From contig CAMLNE010000161.1 in the NCBI GenBank assembly GCA_946481265.1, positions 1-9,297 of the forward strand: a DNA stretch of 9,297 bases, read 5' to 3'. The notes beneath the pieces are model-generated. The model searched no databases. It was given only the letters and a program-made list of their open reading frames with translations, and had not been told where the DNA came from. This document shows, piece after piece, positions 1 to 5,952 of the stretch. Source of the stretch: an uncultured Panacagrimonas sp. GTDB taxonomy: Bacteria; Pseudomonadota; Gammaproteobacteria; Nevskiales; Nevskiaceae. Every line of letters begins with the position of its first letter. The stretch's first letter is position 1. The position numbers were made by a program, and so were the translations under genes.

Positions 1-39
1 GCCTGCCCGGGTCGGCTGTCGCGTGGAGACGGCGCATGA
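1..39 (+). CDS. 3' end of upstream gene, possibly FdhD/FdsC-type accessory protein (partial)
   Basis: Frame 1 is open from the window edge and encodes only twelve residues (ACPGRLSRGDGA) before TGA at 37-39. The stop overlaps the ATG of the next gene in an ATGA arrangement, which is typical of translationally coupled operon genes. In many fds operons the order is fdsG-B-A-C-D, where fdsC is an FdhD-type sulfurtransferase/chaperone for the molybdenum cofactor. By position this stub would be the end of such a gene. The residues themselves are too few and too featureless to confirm the family, so the identity is inferred from context only. Confidence 0.35.
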   Translation, partial: ACPGRLSRGDGA

Positions 40-260
40 ACATCAAGCTGCTGGTGAGCATGGCCAACGACATCGGCCGCTTCTTCGGTTCCGAGCCGAC
101 CGCCGAAGCGCGCGTGACGGGCGTCTTCGATCACCTGCGCCGATTCTGGGACCCGCGCATGCGCCGGCAGATCGCCGCCTACGTGCGCGATGGCGGCACG
201 GGTTTGGCCGATCATGTGCACGCCGCGGTACTGCGGCTGGATCCACCGCCCGCAACCTGA
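36..260 (+). CDS. fdsD: Formate dehydrogenase delta subunit FdsD
   Basis: A complete 74-residue protein whose length and motifs fit the FdsD family. These are LVSMANDIGRFF near residues 6-18, HLRRFWDPRMRRQIAAY near 33-49, and a GGTGLADHV stretch before the C-terminus. FdsD is the small, cofactor-free subunit of cytoplasmic molybdenum-containing NAD-dependent formate dehydrogenase (FdsABG plus accessory proteins), which oxidises formate to CO2 while reducing NAD. The ATG is fixed by a 4-base ATGA overlap with the preceding stop, so translation is probably coupled to the upstream gene, and fdsGBA(C) should lie just left of the window. The gene downstream starts 43 bases later after a pyrimidine-rich spacer with no terminator hairpin, so readthrough is possible. 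The family call is firm; the rest of the complex is not visible here. Confidence 0.9.
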   Translation: MNIKLLVSMANDIGRFFGSEPTAEARVTGVFDHLRRFWDPRMRRQIAAYVRDGGTGLADHVHAAVLRLDPPPAT

Positions 261-303
261 GTCCCTGCGGTCTTCTTCGCGTTCCTTCTTCCCTGACCTT
301 CCC

Positions 304-711
304 ATGCAAGACGCCACCCGCACCCTGCTGCAGGACTACTACGCCGCCTTCAACAAGGGCGACTGGCACGCGTTCCTGGACATGCTCACCGAGGATGTCG
401 TCCACGACATCAACCAGGGCAGTCGCGAGGTCGGCCGGGCGGCGTTCGGCGCCTTCATGCAGCGCATGAACCGCTGCTATTCGGAACAGATCACGGACAT
501 CACGGTCATGACCGCGGCGGACGGCAGCCGCGCGGCGGTGGAATTCACCGTGCTCGGCACCTACCTGAACTCCGACGAAGGCCTGCCCGCGGCCACCGGG
601 CAGACCTACCGGCTGCCGGGCGGCGCGTTCTTCGAGATCCGCGGCGGCAAGGTGGCGCGGGTCACCAACTACTACAACCTGCAGGACTGGCTCGAGCAGG
701 TCGGGGCCTGA
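304..711 (+). CDS. NTF2/SnoaL-like ketosteroid isomerase-related protein
   Basis: The product is 135 residues, the normal size of a single NTF2-like cone-shaped domain. It starts with the typical helix TLLQDYYAAFNKGDWHAFLDML (about residues 7-28), followed by a TEDVVHDINQG strand-turn. It ends with FFEIRGGKVARVTNYYNL, the usual closing strands of SnoaL-like and ketosteroid-isomerase-like proteins. It resembles the protein group named 'ketosteroid isomerase-related protein', whose reaction is not established, so a steroid substrate should not be assumed. The ATG at 304 gives the family-like N-terminus. No Shine-Dalgarno is visible because the preceding 43 bases are C/T-rich, and an in-frame extension to 190 would overlap fdsD and adds unrelated sequence. 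The stop overlaps the next start (TGATG), so the gene is coupled to the acetyltransferase and nitrilase downstream. Confidence 0.8.
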   Translation: MQDATRTLLQDYYAAFNKGDWHAFLDMLTEDVVHDINQGSREVGRAAFGAFMQRMNRCYSEQITDITVMTAADGSRAAVEFTVLGTYLNSDEGLPAATGQTYRLPGGAFFEIRGGKVARVTNYYNLQDWLEQVGA

Positions 712-1301
712 TGTCCGGACTGCGCATCGAGCTGCTGCGGGGCGAGGCGATCGCCGCGCAACTGGATGCACTGGCGCGGCTGCGCATCGCCGTCTTTCGC
801 GAGTGGCCCTACCTCTACGCGGGCACGCTGGCCTACGAGCAGCAGTATCTCGACACCTACCTGCGCTGCCCGCGCAGCCTGGCGATCCTCGCCTGGGACG
901 GCGAGCGTTGCGTGGGTGCGTCCACCGCGCTGCCGCTGGAGGACGCCGGGGCCGCGGCGCAGGCGCCCTTCCTGGCCCGCGGGCAGGCGGTCGCGCCGAT
1001 CGACTACTTCGGCGAGTCGATCATCCTGCGGCCCTGGCGGGGGCGCGGCCTGGGCGTGACGTTCTTCGAACTGCGCGAGGCGCATGCACGGGAGCTGGGC
1101 CTGTCGATCTGTGCGTTCTGCGCCGTCGAGCGGCCTGCGGACCACCCTGCGCGGCCGGCGGACCACGTGACCAACGACGCCTTCTGGAGCCGGCGTGGGT
1201 ACCAGCGCCAGGACGACATGCACACCTCCTTCGACTGGCCGGACATCGGCCAGGAGCAGTCCACGGCCAAGACGATGGGCTTCTGGATGTGCCGGCTGTG
1301 A
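711..1301 (+). CDS. GNAT-family N-acetyltransferase
   Basis: The protein has 196 residues. The acetyl-CoA binding motif A is clear: strand SIILRPW (103-109) runs into R110-G-R-G-L-G115, matching the RxxGxG/A pyrophosphate-binding loop, followed by the helix VTFFELREAHARELG. An upstream strand, SLAILAWDGERCVGASTALP (56-75), is the usual GNAT beta hairpin before the catalytic core. The acceptor substrate cannot be read from the sequence. The start ATG at 711 shares one base with the upstream stop, and the stop overlaps the GTG of the nitrilase by four bases, so the three proteins are probably made together. Some bacteria, such as those with Bacillus YhcX-type proteins, carry a GNAT domain fused to a nitrilase domain. 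The adjacent genes here look like an unfused version of that pair, which suggests one shared pathway. Confidence 0.85.
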   Translation: MSGLRIELLRGEAIAAQLDALARLRIAVFREWPYLYAGTLAYEQQYLDTYLRCPRSLAILAWDGERCVGASTALPLEDAGAAAQAPFLARGQAVAPIDYFGESIILRPWRGRGLGVTFFELREAHARELGLSICAFCAVERPADHPARPADHVTNDAFWSRRGYQRQDDMHTSFDWPDIGQEQSTAKTMGFWMCRL

Positions 1302-2185
1302 GTGCGTTCATCGCCGCCGTCGCGCAGTACCCGGTGAGCCGGCCCGCGTCCTGGGCCGCCTTCGAGGCGGGACTGGCGCACTGGGTGGAGCAGGCCGCCA
1401 CCCGGGAGGCGAGGCTGCTGGTGTTCCCGGAATACGCCTCGATGGTGCTGCCCGCGCTGTTCGACGCTGCAGTGCAGGCGGACCTGCACGCACAGCTGGA
1501 GGTGATGCAGTCGCTGCGCGAGGACTACCTGGCGCTGCATCGCCGCCTGGCCGTCGAACACGGCGTGTATCTGCTCGCCGGCAGCTTTCCCTGGCGTCTG
1601 GATGACGGCCGTGCCGTGAACCGGGCCTGGCTGTGCGCGCCCTCCGGCGCGACCGCCTTCCAGGACAAGCAGGTGATGACGCGCTTCGAGCGCGAGCAGT
1701 GGGGAATCGTCGCCGGCGAGCCGCCGCGGGTGTTCGATACCGCGCTGGGCTGCCTGGGAATCGCCATCTGCTACGACGCCGAGTTCCCGCTGCTGGTGCG
1801 GGCCCAGGTCGAGGCGGGCGCCGACCTGCTGCTGGTGCCATCCTGCACCGACGCCGCCGCCGGCTATCACCGGGTGCGGGTGGCGGCCTGCGCGCGGGCG
1901 CTGGAAAGCCAGTGCCCGGTGCTGATGTCGCCGCTGGTGGGCGAGGCGGCCTGGTCCCCGGCGATCGACGTGAACGTGGGGGCGGCCGGTGTCTACGGTC
2001 CACCCGATCGCGGTTTCCCGGACGATGGCGTGATGGCCCAGGGCCGGATCGGCGATCCGGGCTGGGTCTACGCGCGGATCGATCCCGCGCTCACCCGCCG
2101 GGTGCGTCGCGACGGGCAGGTGCTGAATCTCGAACACTGGCCCGAGCAGGCGCGAGCCGCCGTCGCGACGCGGGTGGCCGTCTGA
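1298..2185 (+). CDS. Nitrilase-superfamily carbon-nitrogen hydrolase
   Basis: Starting from GTG at 1298, the product is 295 residues with the full catalytic triad of the nitrilase superfamily. Glu45 lies in LLVFPEYASM, Lys124 in FQDKQVMTRFE, and Cys158 in LGIAICYDAEFP. These enzymes hydrolyse or condense amide or nitrile C-N bonds through a cysteine thioester. The motif after the cysteine (YDAEFP) points to an amidase-type rather than an aromatic nitrilase member, but the substrate is unknown. The GTG start overlaps the acetyltransferase stop by four bases (GTGA) and gives the expected short N-terminus MSAFIAAVAQYPV. A much longer open frame beginning at 803 runs inside the acetyltransferase gene and lacks family resemblance upstream of 1298. 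An imperfect hairpin spans the stop codon but has no T-run. A 229-base spacer follows. Confidence 0.87.
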   Translation: MSAFIAAVAQYPVSRPASWAAFEAGLAHWVEQAATREARLLVFPEYASMVLPALFDAAVQADLHAQLEVMQSLREDYLALHRRLAVEHGVYLLAGSFPWRLDDGRAVNRAWLCAPSGATAFQDKQVMTRFEREQWGIVAGEPPRVFDTALGCLGIAICYDAEFPLLVRAQVEAGADLLLVPSCTDAAAGYHRVRVAACARALESQCPVLMSPLVGEAAWSPAIDVNVGAAGVYGPPDRGFPDDGVMAQGRIGDPGWVYARIDPALTRRVRRDGQVLNLEHWPEQARAAVATRVAV

Positions 2186-2209
2186 AGGCGGGAGCACCCG
2201 GAGAAACAC

Positions 2210-2276
2210 GAAGGCAAGACAGGCGAAGGCAAGGGACGCGAAGCAAGACAGAGGCACAAGGCAGAGCAAGGCAGGC
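2210..2276 (+). repeat. Purine-rich degenerate short repeat in the nitrilase-adhC spacer
   Basis: The spacer 2186-2414 begins with a low-complexity purine-rich stretch. GAAGGCAAG occurs exactly at 2210-2218 and 2225-2233, with a one-base-deleted copy GAAGCAAG at 2240-2247, giving a 15-base period. CAAGGCAG then occurs at 2257-2264 and 2267-2274 with a 10-base period. No open frame here looks coding. The remainder of the spacer up to the AGGAG before adhC is less GC-rich (a CATTTTTTCAA stretch at 2376-2385), but I could not identify a convincing -35/-10 pair. Function is unknown; it could be decayed repeat DNA or a slippage-prone spacer. Confidence 0.5.
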
Positions 2277-2414
2277 GTGGGCTCCAACCGGGAGCGGACC
2301 GACGTGCCTTCGCCGCCGCGAGAATCAGCCAGCCCTGCCTGCGTTCCCGTTGGCGTCTTGCGGTATTGCAGAAGTCATTTTTTCAACTCCAACCCAAGGA
2401 CAAGGAGAAGGTCG

Positions 2415-3524
2415 ATGGACGTACGCGCTGCGATTGCGCTGGAAGCGGGCAAGCCGCTGGTGGTGGACACGGTGCAGCTGGAGGGCCCGAAGGCGGGCGA
2501 GGTGCTGGTCGAGATCAAGGCCACCGGCCTGTGCCACACCGACAAATACACCCTGTCGGGCGCCGATCCGGAGGGCCTCTTCCCGAGCATTCTCGGACAC
2601 GAGGGTGCGGGCATCGTCGTCGACGTCGGGCCGGGCGTGACCACCTTGAAGAAGGGTGACCACGTGATCCCGCTGTACACGCCCGAATGCCGGCAGTGCA
2701 AGAGCTGCACCTCGCACAAGACCAACCTGTGCACGGCGATCCGCGCCACGCAGGGCAAGGGCCTGATGCCGGACGGGACCAGCCGCTTCTCGTACAAGGG
2801 CAAGCCGGTGATGCACTACATGGGCTGCAGCACCTTCGCCAACTACACGGTGATGCCGGAGATCGCGCTGGCCAAGGTCCGCGAGGACGCCCCGTTCGAC
2901 AAGATCTGCTACATCGGCTGCGGCGTGACCACCGGCATCGGCGCGGTGCTGTTCACGGCCAAGGTGGAGGCCGGCGCGAACGTGGTGGTGTTCGGGCTGG
3001 GCGGGATCGGCCTGAACGTGATTCAGGGCGCGAAGATGGTTGGCGCCAACATGATCATCGGCGTCGACGTCAATCCGGGGCGCGAGCAGATGGCGCGCGA
3101 CTTCGGCATGACGCACTTCGTGAATCCCAAGCAGATCGAGGGCGACTTGGTCGCGCACCTGGTCGAATTGACCGGCGGCGGGGCCGACTACAGCTTCGAG
3201 TGCGTCGGCAACACCACCCTGATGCGCCAGGCCCTGGAGTGCTGCCACCGCGGCTGGGGCGTGAGCACGATCATCGGCGTGGCGGCGGCCGGGCAGGAGA
3301 TCTCGACCCGGCCGTTCCAGCTGGTGACCGGTCGTCGCTGGCAGGGCACGGCCTTCGGCGGCGCCCGCGGCCGCACGCAGGTGCCGCAGATCGTCGACTG
3401 GTACATGGACCGCAAGATCGAGATCGACTCGCTGATCACGCACGTGATGCCGCTGGAAAAGATCAACGAGGGCTTCGACCTGATGACACGCGGCGAATCG
3501 ATCCGCGGCGTCGTGGTGTTCTGA
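2415..3524 (+). CDS. frmA: S-(hydroxymethyl)glutathione dehydrogenase / class III alcohol dehydrogenase
   Basis: The enzyme has 369 residues, the standard length. It oxidises S-hydroxymethylglutathione, formed spontaneously from formaldehyde and glutathione, to S-formylglutathione with NAD. Catalytic zinc ligands are Cys40 (GLCHTD), His62 (GHEGAG) and Cys169 (YIGCGVTTG). Structural zinc ligands are Cys92, Cys95, Cys98 and Cys106. The NAD-binding loop is GLGGIG at 194-199. The class III signatures GADPEG (Asp51) and the Arg110 region with GKGLMPDGTSRF match the residues that hold the glutathione carboxylates. The ATG at 2415 is preceded by AGGAG at 2403-2407; in-frame codons upstream to 2277 are spacer. 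No S-formylglutathione hydrolase gene sits beside it in this window, and a strong terminator follows. It is often called adhC. It probably serves formaldehyde detoxification, and fdsD upstream belongs to the later formate step. Confidence 0.95.
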   Translation: MDVRAAIALEAGKPLVVDTVQLEGPKAGEVLVEIKATGLCHTDKYTLSGADPEGLFPSILGHEGAGIVVDVGPGVTTLKKGDHVIPLYTPECRQCKSCTSHKTNLCTAIRATQGKGLMPDGTSRFSYKGKPVMHYMGCSTFANYTVMPEIALAKVREDAPFDKICYIGCGVTTGIGAVLFTAKVEAGANVVVFGLGGIGLNVIQGAKMVGANMIIGVDVNPGREQMARDFGMTHFVNPKQIEGDLVAHLVELTGGGADYSFECVGNTTLMRQALECCHRGWGVSTIIGVAAAGQEISTRPFQLVTGRRWQGTAFGGARGRTQVPQIVDWYMDRKIEIDSLITHVMPLEKINEGFDLMTRGESIRGVVVF

Positions 3525-3559
3525 GGTCCGGGCGGCCGCTGGCGGCGCCGTGTCGACCG

Positions 3560-3588
3560 GGCCGGCTCCTTCGGGAGCCGGCCTTTTT
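3560..3588 (+). terminator. Intrinsic (rho-independent) terminator after adhC/frmA
   Basis: A perfect 10-base-pair stem, GGCCGGCTCC (3560-3569) with GGAGCCGGCC (3574-3583), is closed by a TTCG tetraloop (3570-3573) and followed at once by five Ts (3584-3588). It lies 35 bases past the dehydrogenase stop. It should end that transcript and separate it from the carboxylase operon downstream. Confidence 0.95.
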
Positions 3589-3757
3589 CGTGGCGCGCCG
3601 GGATCGGCCGGAGACAGGGGCATGCCGTGCGAGGACCCCTCTCTTTTCCTTTGCGTCCCGTGCGCCCTTGGCCGGGCTGGCCTGGCGGCCTCTCAGCGCG
3701 CCGGCTGCAAGATTGTCGGGCAATCCCGCTCGAATGTAGGACAGTTCAAGCCCGAGT

Positions 3758-3794
3758 CGAGGGTGTCCGCACTAGTGCCAACCCTCGCGAGGGG
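3758..3794 (+). promoter_or_regulatory. Clustered palindromes, candidate operator/activator site
   Basis: Three copies of the same half-site are arranged in alternating orientation: CGAGGGT at 3758-3764, its reverse complement ACCCTCG at 3781-3787, and CGAGGGG at 3788-3794. The last two form the perfect 12-base palindrome CCCTCGCGAGGG (3782-3793). Between the first two lies another perfect palindrome, GCACTAGTGC (3769-3778). The cluster ends about ten bases before the putative -35 box, a position suited to an activator. That proteins bind here is inference from symmetry and position alone. Confidence 0.55.
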
Positions 3795-3803
3795 ACGCCC
3801 TGA

Positions 3804-3831
3804 TTGCCGCTATTTGGGCCGAATTTATAGT
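3804..3831 (+). promoter_or_regulatory. Putative sigma70-type promoter of the carboxylase operon
   Basis: TTGCCG (3804-3809, four of six matches to the -35 consensus) and TATAGT (3826-3831, five of six matches to the -10) are separated by 16 bases. The -10 lies in the only AT-rich patch of the region. Transcription would start near 3838 and give a leader of about 60 bases. The placement is prediction only. Confidence 0.55.
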
Positions 3832-3852
3832 GCGCGGACGTCTCCCACCCAA

Positions 3853-3867
3853 GCCGGGTGACCCGGC
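3853..3867 (+). promoter_or_regulatory. Leader dyad GCCGGGT-G-ACCCGGC
   Basis: A perfect 7-base inverted repeat with one central base lies just downstream of the predicted transcription start and 29 bases before the start codon. As DNA it could be a repressor operator. As RNA it could fold only with a shortened stem and a wider loop. It is distinct in sequence from the upstream CGAGGG cluster, so two regulators are possible. Confidence 0.45.
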
Positions 3868-3896
3868 GCATCCATCTACTAAAAGAGGCGGGCTCT

Positions 3897-5834
3897 ATGT
3901 CCATGCTGATCAGTATCGATAACGGCGGAACTCTCACCGACGTCTGCGTGATCTACGGCGCGAAGGTGTTCCGCGCCAAGACGCTCACCACACCGCACGA
4001 TCTCACCCAGTGCTTCGTGCAGGTGCTCAAGGAAGCTTCCAAGCGCGTCTACGGAGAGGAGCGGCTCTCCGCACTGCTCGAGGAAGTCGACTACATCCGC
4101 TATTCCACCACCCAGGGCACGAATGCGGTCGTGCAGCGCAAGGGGCCCCGTCTGGGGCTGATCCTGCGCAAGGGCCAGGATCCCAAGAAGCTGGCCCGCA
4201 ACCAGGACGAGCGCGATCTGTTCGAGGCCACCGTCGCCGACCGCATCGCCTTCGTCGATCCCTCGCTGTCCGGCGAAGAACTGGAATCGAGCATGACCCA
4301 GGTCATCAACCAGCTGATGTCGGCCGGCGCGAACCGCGTGGTCGTCAGCCTGGGTGGCGCGCAGATCGCCGCCGACGAGCAGAAGGTCAAGAGCGTGGCC
4401 CTGCGGCGCTATCCGCGCCACCTGCTCGGCGCCGTGCCGATCCTGTATTCGCACCAGCTCTCCGACGATCGCGACGATGCCCGGCGCACCTGGAGCAGCC
4501 TGCTCAACGCCTTCCTGCATCCGGCGATGGAGCGCTTCCTCTACAACGCGGAAAACGTGCTGCGTGAGGCCCGCGCCCGCAATCCGCTGCTGATCTTCTG
4601 CAACGACGGCAGCTCCTCGCGCGTGGCCAAGACCGTTGCGCTCAAGACCTGGGGCTCGGGTCCGCGTGGCGGCATGGAAGGCGCCCGCGCCATCGCGCAG
4701 CACTACGGCAAGAACACGCTGCTGACCATGGACATCGGCGGCACCACCACCGACATCGGCGTGGTCGACCGCGGTGAAGTGCGCGAGCAGCGCTGGGGCG
4801 CGCTCGAGGACATCCAGATCTCGTTCCCGCTGTGCGAGGTCGAGAGCCTGGGCGCCGGCGGCAGCTCGGTGTTCAAGGTCGTCGGCGGCAAGCTGCAGGT
4901 CGGCCCCGAGTCGGTGGGCAGTGCGCCGGGGCCCGCCTGCTTCGGCTACGGCGGCAAGGAGGCGACGATCACCGACGCCTACCTGCTGCTGGGCATCCTG
5001 GACGGCGACTCCTACTTCGGCGGCAGCCTGAAGCTCGACGCCGAGCGCGCCAAGGCGGCCATCACGGAGAACGTTGCGACGCCGCTCGGGGTGAGCCTGG
5101 AAGAGGCGCTGATGCGCATGGAGCAGGCCTACACCACCAAGATCGCCGAGGCCATGAAGACGCTTGCGCCCGACCTCAAGGACGCCGCGCTGCTGGCCTT
5201 CGGTGGCGCCGGCCCGATGACGGCCTGCCGCGTCGCCGAGGCGCTGGGCGTCAACGAGATCATCGTGCCGCGCATGGCGGCCGTCTTCAGTGCCTTCGGC
5301 ATCGGCTTCTCGGACATCGCGCACAACTACGATGCCGCGCTGACCGATACCGGTGACAAGGGCCTGGCCAATGTGATCGAGCGCCTGACCCAGCGTGCCG
5401 CCCGCGACATGTTCGCCGAGGGCTTCGATCTGTCCGAGTGCGCGATCGAAAAGACGCTGACCTTCTCGCAGAACGGCGAGCAGGCCACGCGTCGCCTGAA
5501 CGGCGAACAGAAGGTGCCCGAGGGCCTCAAGTCCGCGCAGGACCTGCGCGTGCAGCTGCGCGCGACCAAGTCGATCCCGCACTACGCCCTCAAGCAGGAC
5601 GACATCAAGGGCGGCAAGGTGGCGACGGCCAAGCTCAGCCGCCAGGTGCGCCTGAGCGACAGCGGCAAGCTGAACGACACCAAGCTGCCCCTGTTCCGCC
5701 ACGAGGAACTGACCCCCGGACAGGGTGCTGCCGGGCCCGCGGTGGTGGAAGAGGAGTACTTCACCTGCCTGGTGCCCCCTGGCTGGAAGTTCAGCGTCAA
5801 CGACAACCACGACCTCGTGCTGACAAGGGGCTGA
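3897..5834 (+). CDS. apcA: HyuA-like ATP-binding subunit of acetophenone carboxylase-type enzyme (ApcA-like)
   Basis: The protein has 645 residues (about 70 kDa), in the hydantoinase A/oxoprolinase ASKHA family. It shows the first phosphate loop IDNGGTLTD (7-15), the second phosphate loop MDIGGTTTDIG (288-298), the family signature GPESVGSAPGPACFG (346-360), the adenosine-side loop AFGGAGP (434-440), and a C-terminal GPAVVEEEYFT domain (613-623). In acetophenone carboxylase two such subunits are proposed to phosphorylate ketone and bicarbonate at the cost of two ATP. Which role this one has cannot be read here. The first phosphate loop differs from the usual DIGGTFTD. ATG 3897 is chosen because AGAGG lies eight bases upstream; another ATG follows at 3903. 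The size and first position match ApcA. Alternatives are a HyuA relative with another substrate, or an acetone-carboxylase-like enzyme, but the gene order argues against the latter. Confidence 0.72.
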   Translation: MSMLISIDNGGTLTDVCVIYGAKVFRAKTLTTPHDLTQCFVQVLKEASKRVYGEERLSALLEEVDYIRYSTTQGTNAVVQRKGPRLGLILRKGQDPKKLARNQDERDLFEATVADRIAFVDPSLSGEELESSMTQVINQLMSAGANRVVVSLGGAQIAADEQKVKSVALRRYPRHLLGAVPILYSHQLSDDRDDARRTWSSLLNAFLHPAMERFLYNAENVLREARARNPLLIFCNDGSSSRVAKTVALKTWGSGPRGGMEGARAIAQHYGKNTLLTMDIGGTTTDIGVVDRGEVREQRWGALEDIQISFPLCEVESLGAGGSSVFKVVGGKLQVGPESVGSAPGPACFGYGGKEATITDAYLLLGILDGDSYFGGSLKLDAERAKAAITENVATPLGVSLEEALMRMEQAYTTKIAEAMKTLAPDLKDAALLAFGGAGPMTACRVAEALGVNEIIVPRMAAVFSAFGIGFSDIAHNYDAALTDTGDKGLANVIERLTQRAARDMFAEGFDLSECAIEKTLTFSQNGEQATRRLNGEQKVPEGLKSAQDLRVQLRATKSIPHYALKQDDIKGGKVATAKLSRQVRLSDSGKLNDTKLPLFRHEELTPGQGAAGPAVVEEEYFTCLVPPGWKFSVNDNHDLVLTRG

Positions 5835-5874
5835 GGCGAGAAGAACGTATCTGCCGCGCGAGCGCGCCACGACC

Positions 5875-5909
5875 GGATGAGAACCACAGGCCCCAGGCCG
5901 TTCTCCTCC
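5875..5909 (+). promoter_or_regulatory. Intercistronic hairpin in the 118-base gap between the first two carboxylase genes
   Basis: The gap 5835-5952 is much larger than the other gaps of this operon (12 and 29 bases). It contains an imperfect hairpin: GAGAAC (5879-5884) pairs with GTTCTC (5900-5905), an inner GGCC/GGCC pair (5889-5892 with 5896-5899) closes a 3-base loop, a 4-base bulge lies on the left arm, and GGA/TCC extends the base past one mismatch. No T-run follows, so it is not an intrinsic terminator. It could be an mRNA processing or stability element. Confidence 0.45.
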
Positions 5910-5952
5910 ATCTGCGCGAACCGCGGCAACTGAAATCTTGAGAGGAATCCGA

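Larger units (their letters stand above)
3589..3896 (+). other. Regulatory intergenic region upstream of the carboxylase operon
   Basis: These 308 bases hold no convincing gene. From left to right they contain a 17-base pyrimidine tract (3636-3652), a small dyad GATTG-5-CAATC (3711-3725), a cluster of nested palindromes (3758-3794), a sigma70-like promoter (3804-3831), a leader dyad (3853-3867) and a Shine-Dalgarno AGAGG (3884-3888). Frames that continue through from the dehydrogenase side have no recognisable protein features. No regulator gene is present in the window, so the transcription factor must be encoded elsewhere. Confidence 0.7.

Noticed and set aside
803..1297. N-terminal extension of the nitrilase frame back to 803
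   Set aside because: This part overlaps the acetyltransferase gene almost entirely and gives low-complexity A/R/G-rich sequence. GTG at 1298 gives the family-like N-terminus and a 4-base stop/start overlap.
2171..2200. Hairpin CGGGTGGCC...GGC...CACCCG spanning the nitrilase stop, as a terminator
   Set aside because: The stem is interrupted by a 5-base bulge, includes the stop codon, and is not followed by a T-run, so it does not qualify as an intrinsic terminator.
2277..2414. Upstream start for the dehydrogenase
   Set aside because: The extra 46 codons do not resemble class III alcohol dehydrogenases; ATG 2415 has AGGAG upstream and gives the normal 369-residue length.
3661..3700. Possible sigma54 -24/-12 promoter in the TGGC-rich stretch
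   Set aside because: TGGC and GG occur several times because of GC richness, but no TTGC-type -12 element is found at the required spacing.
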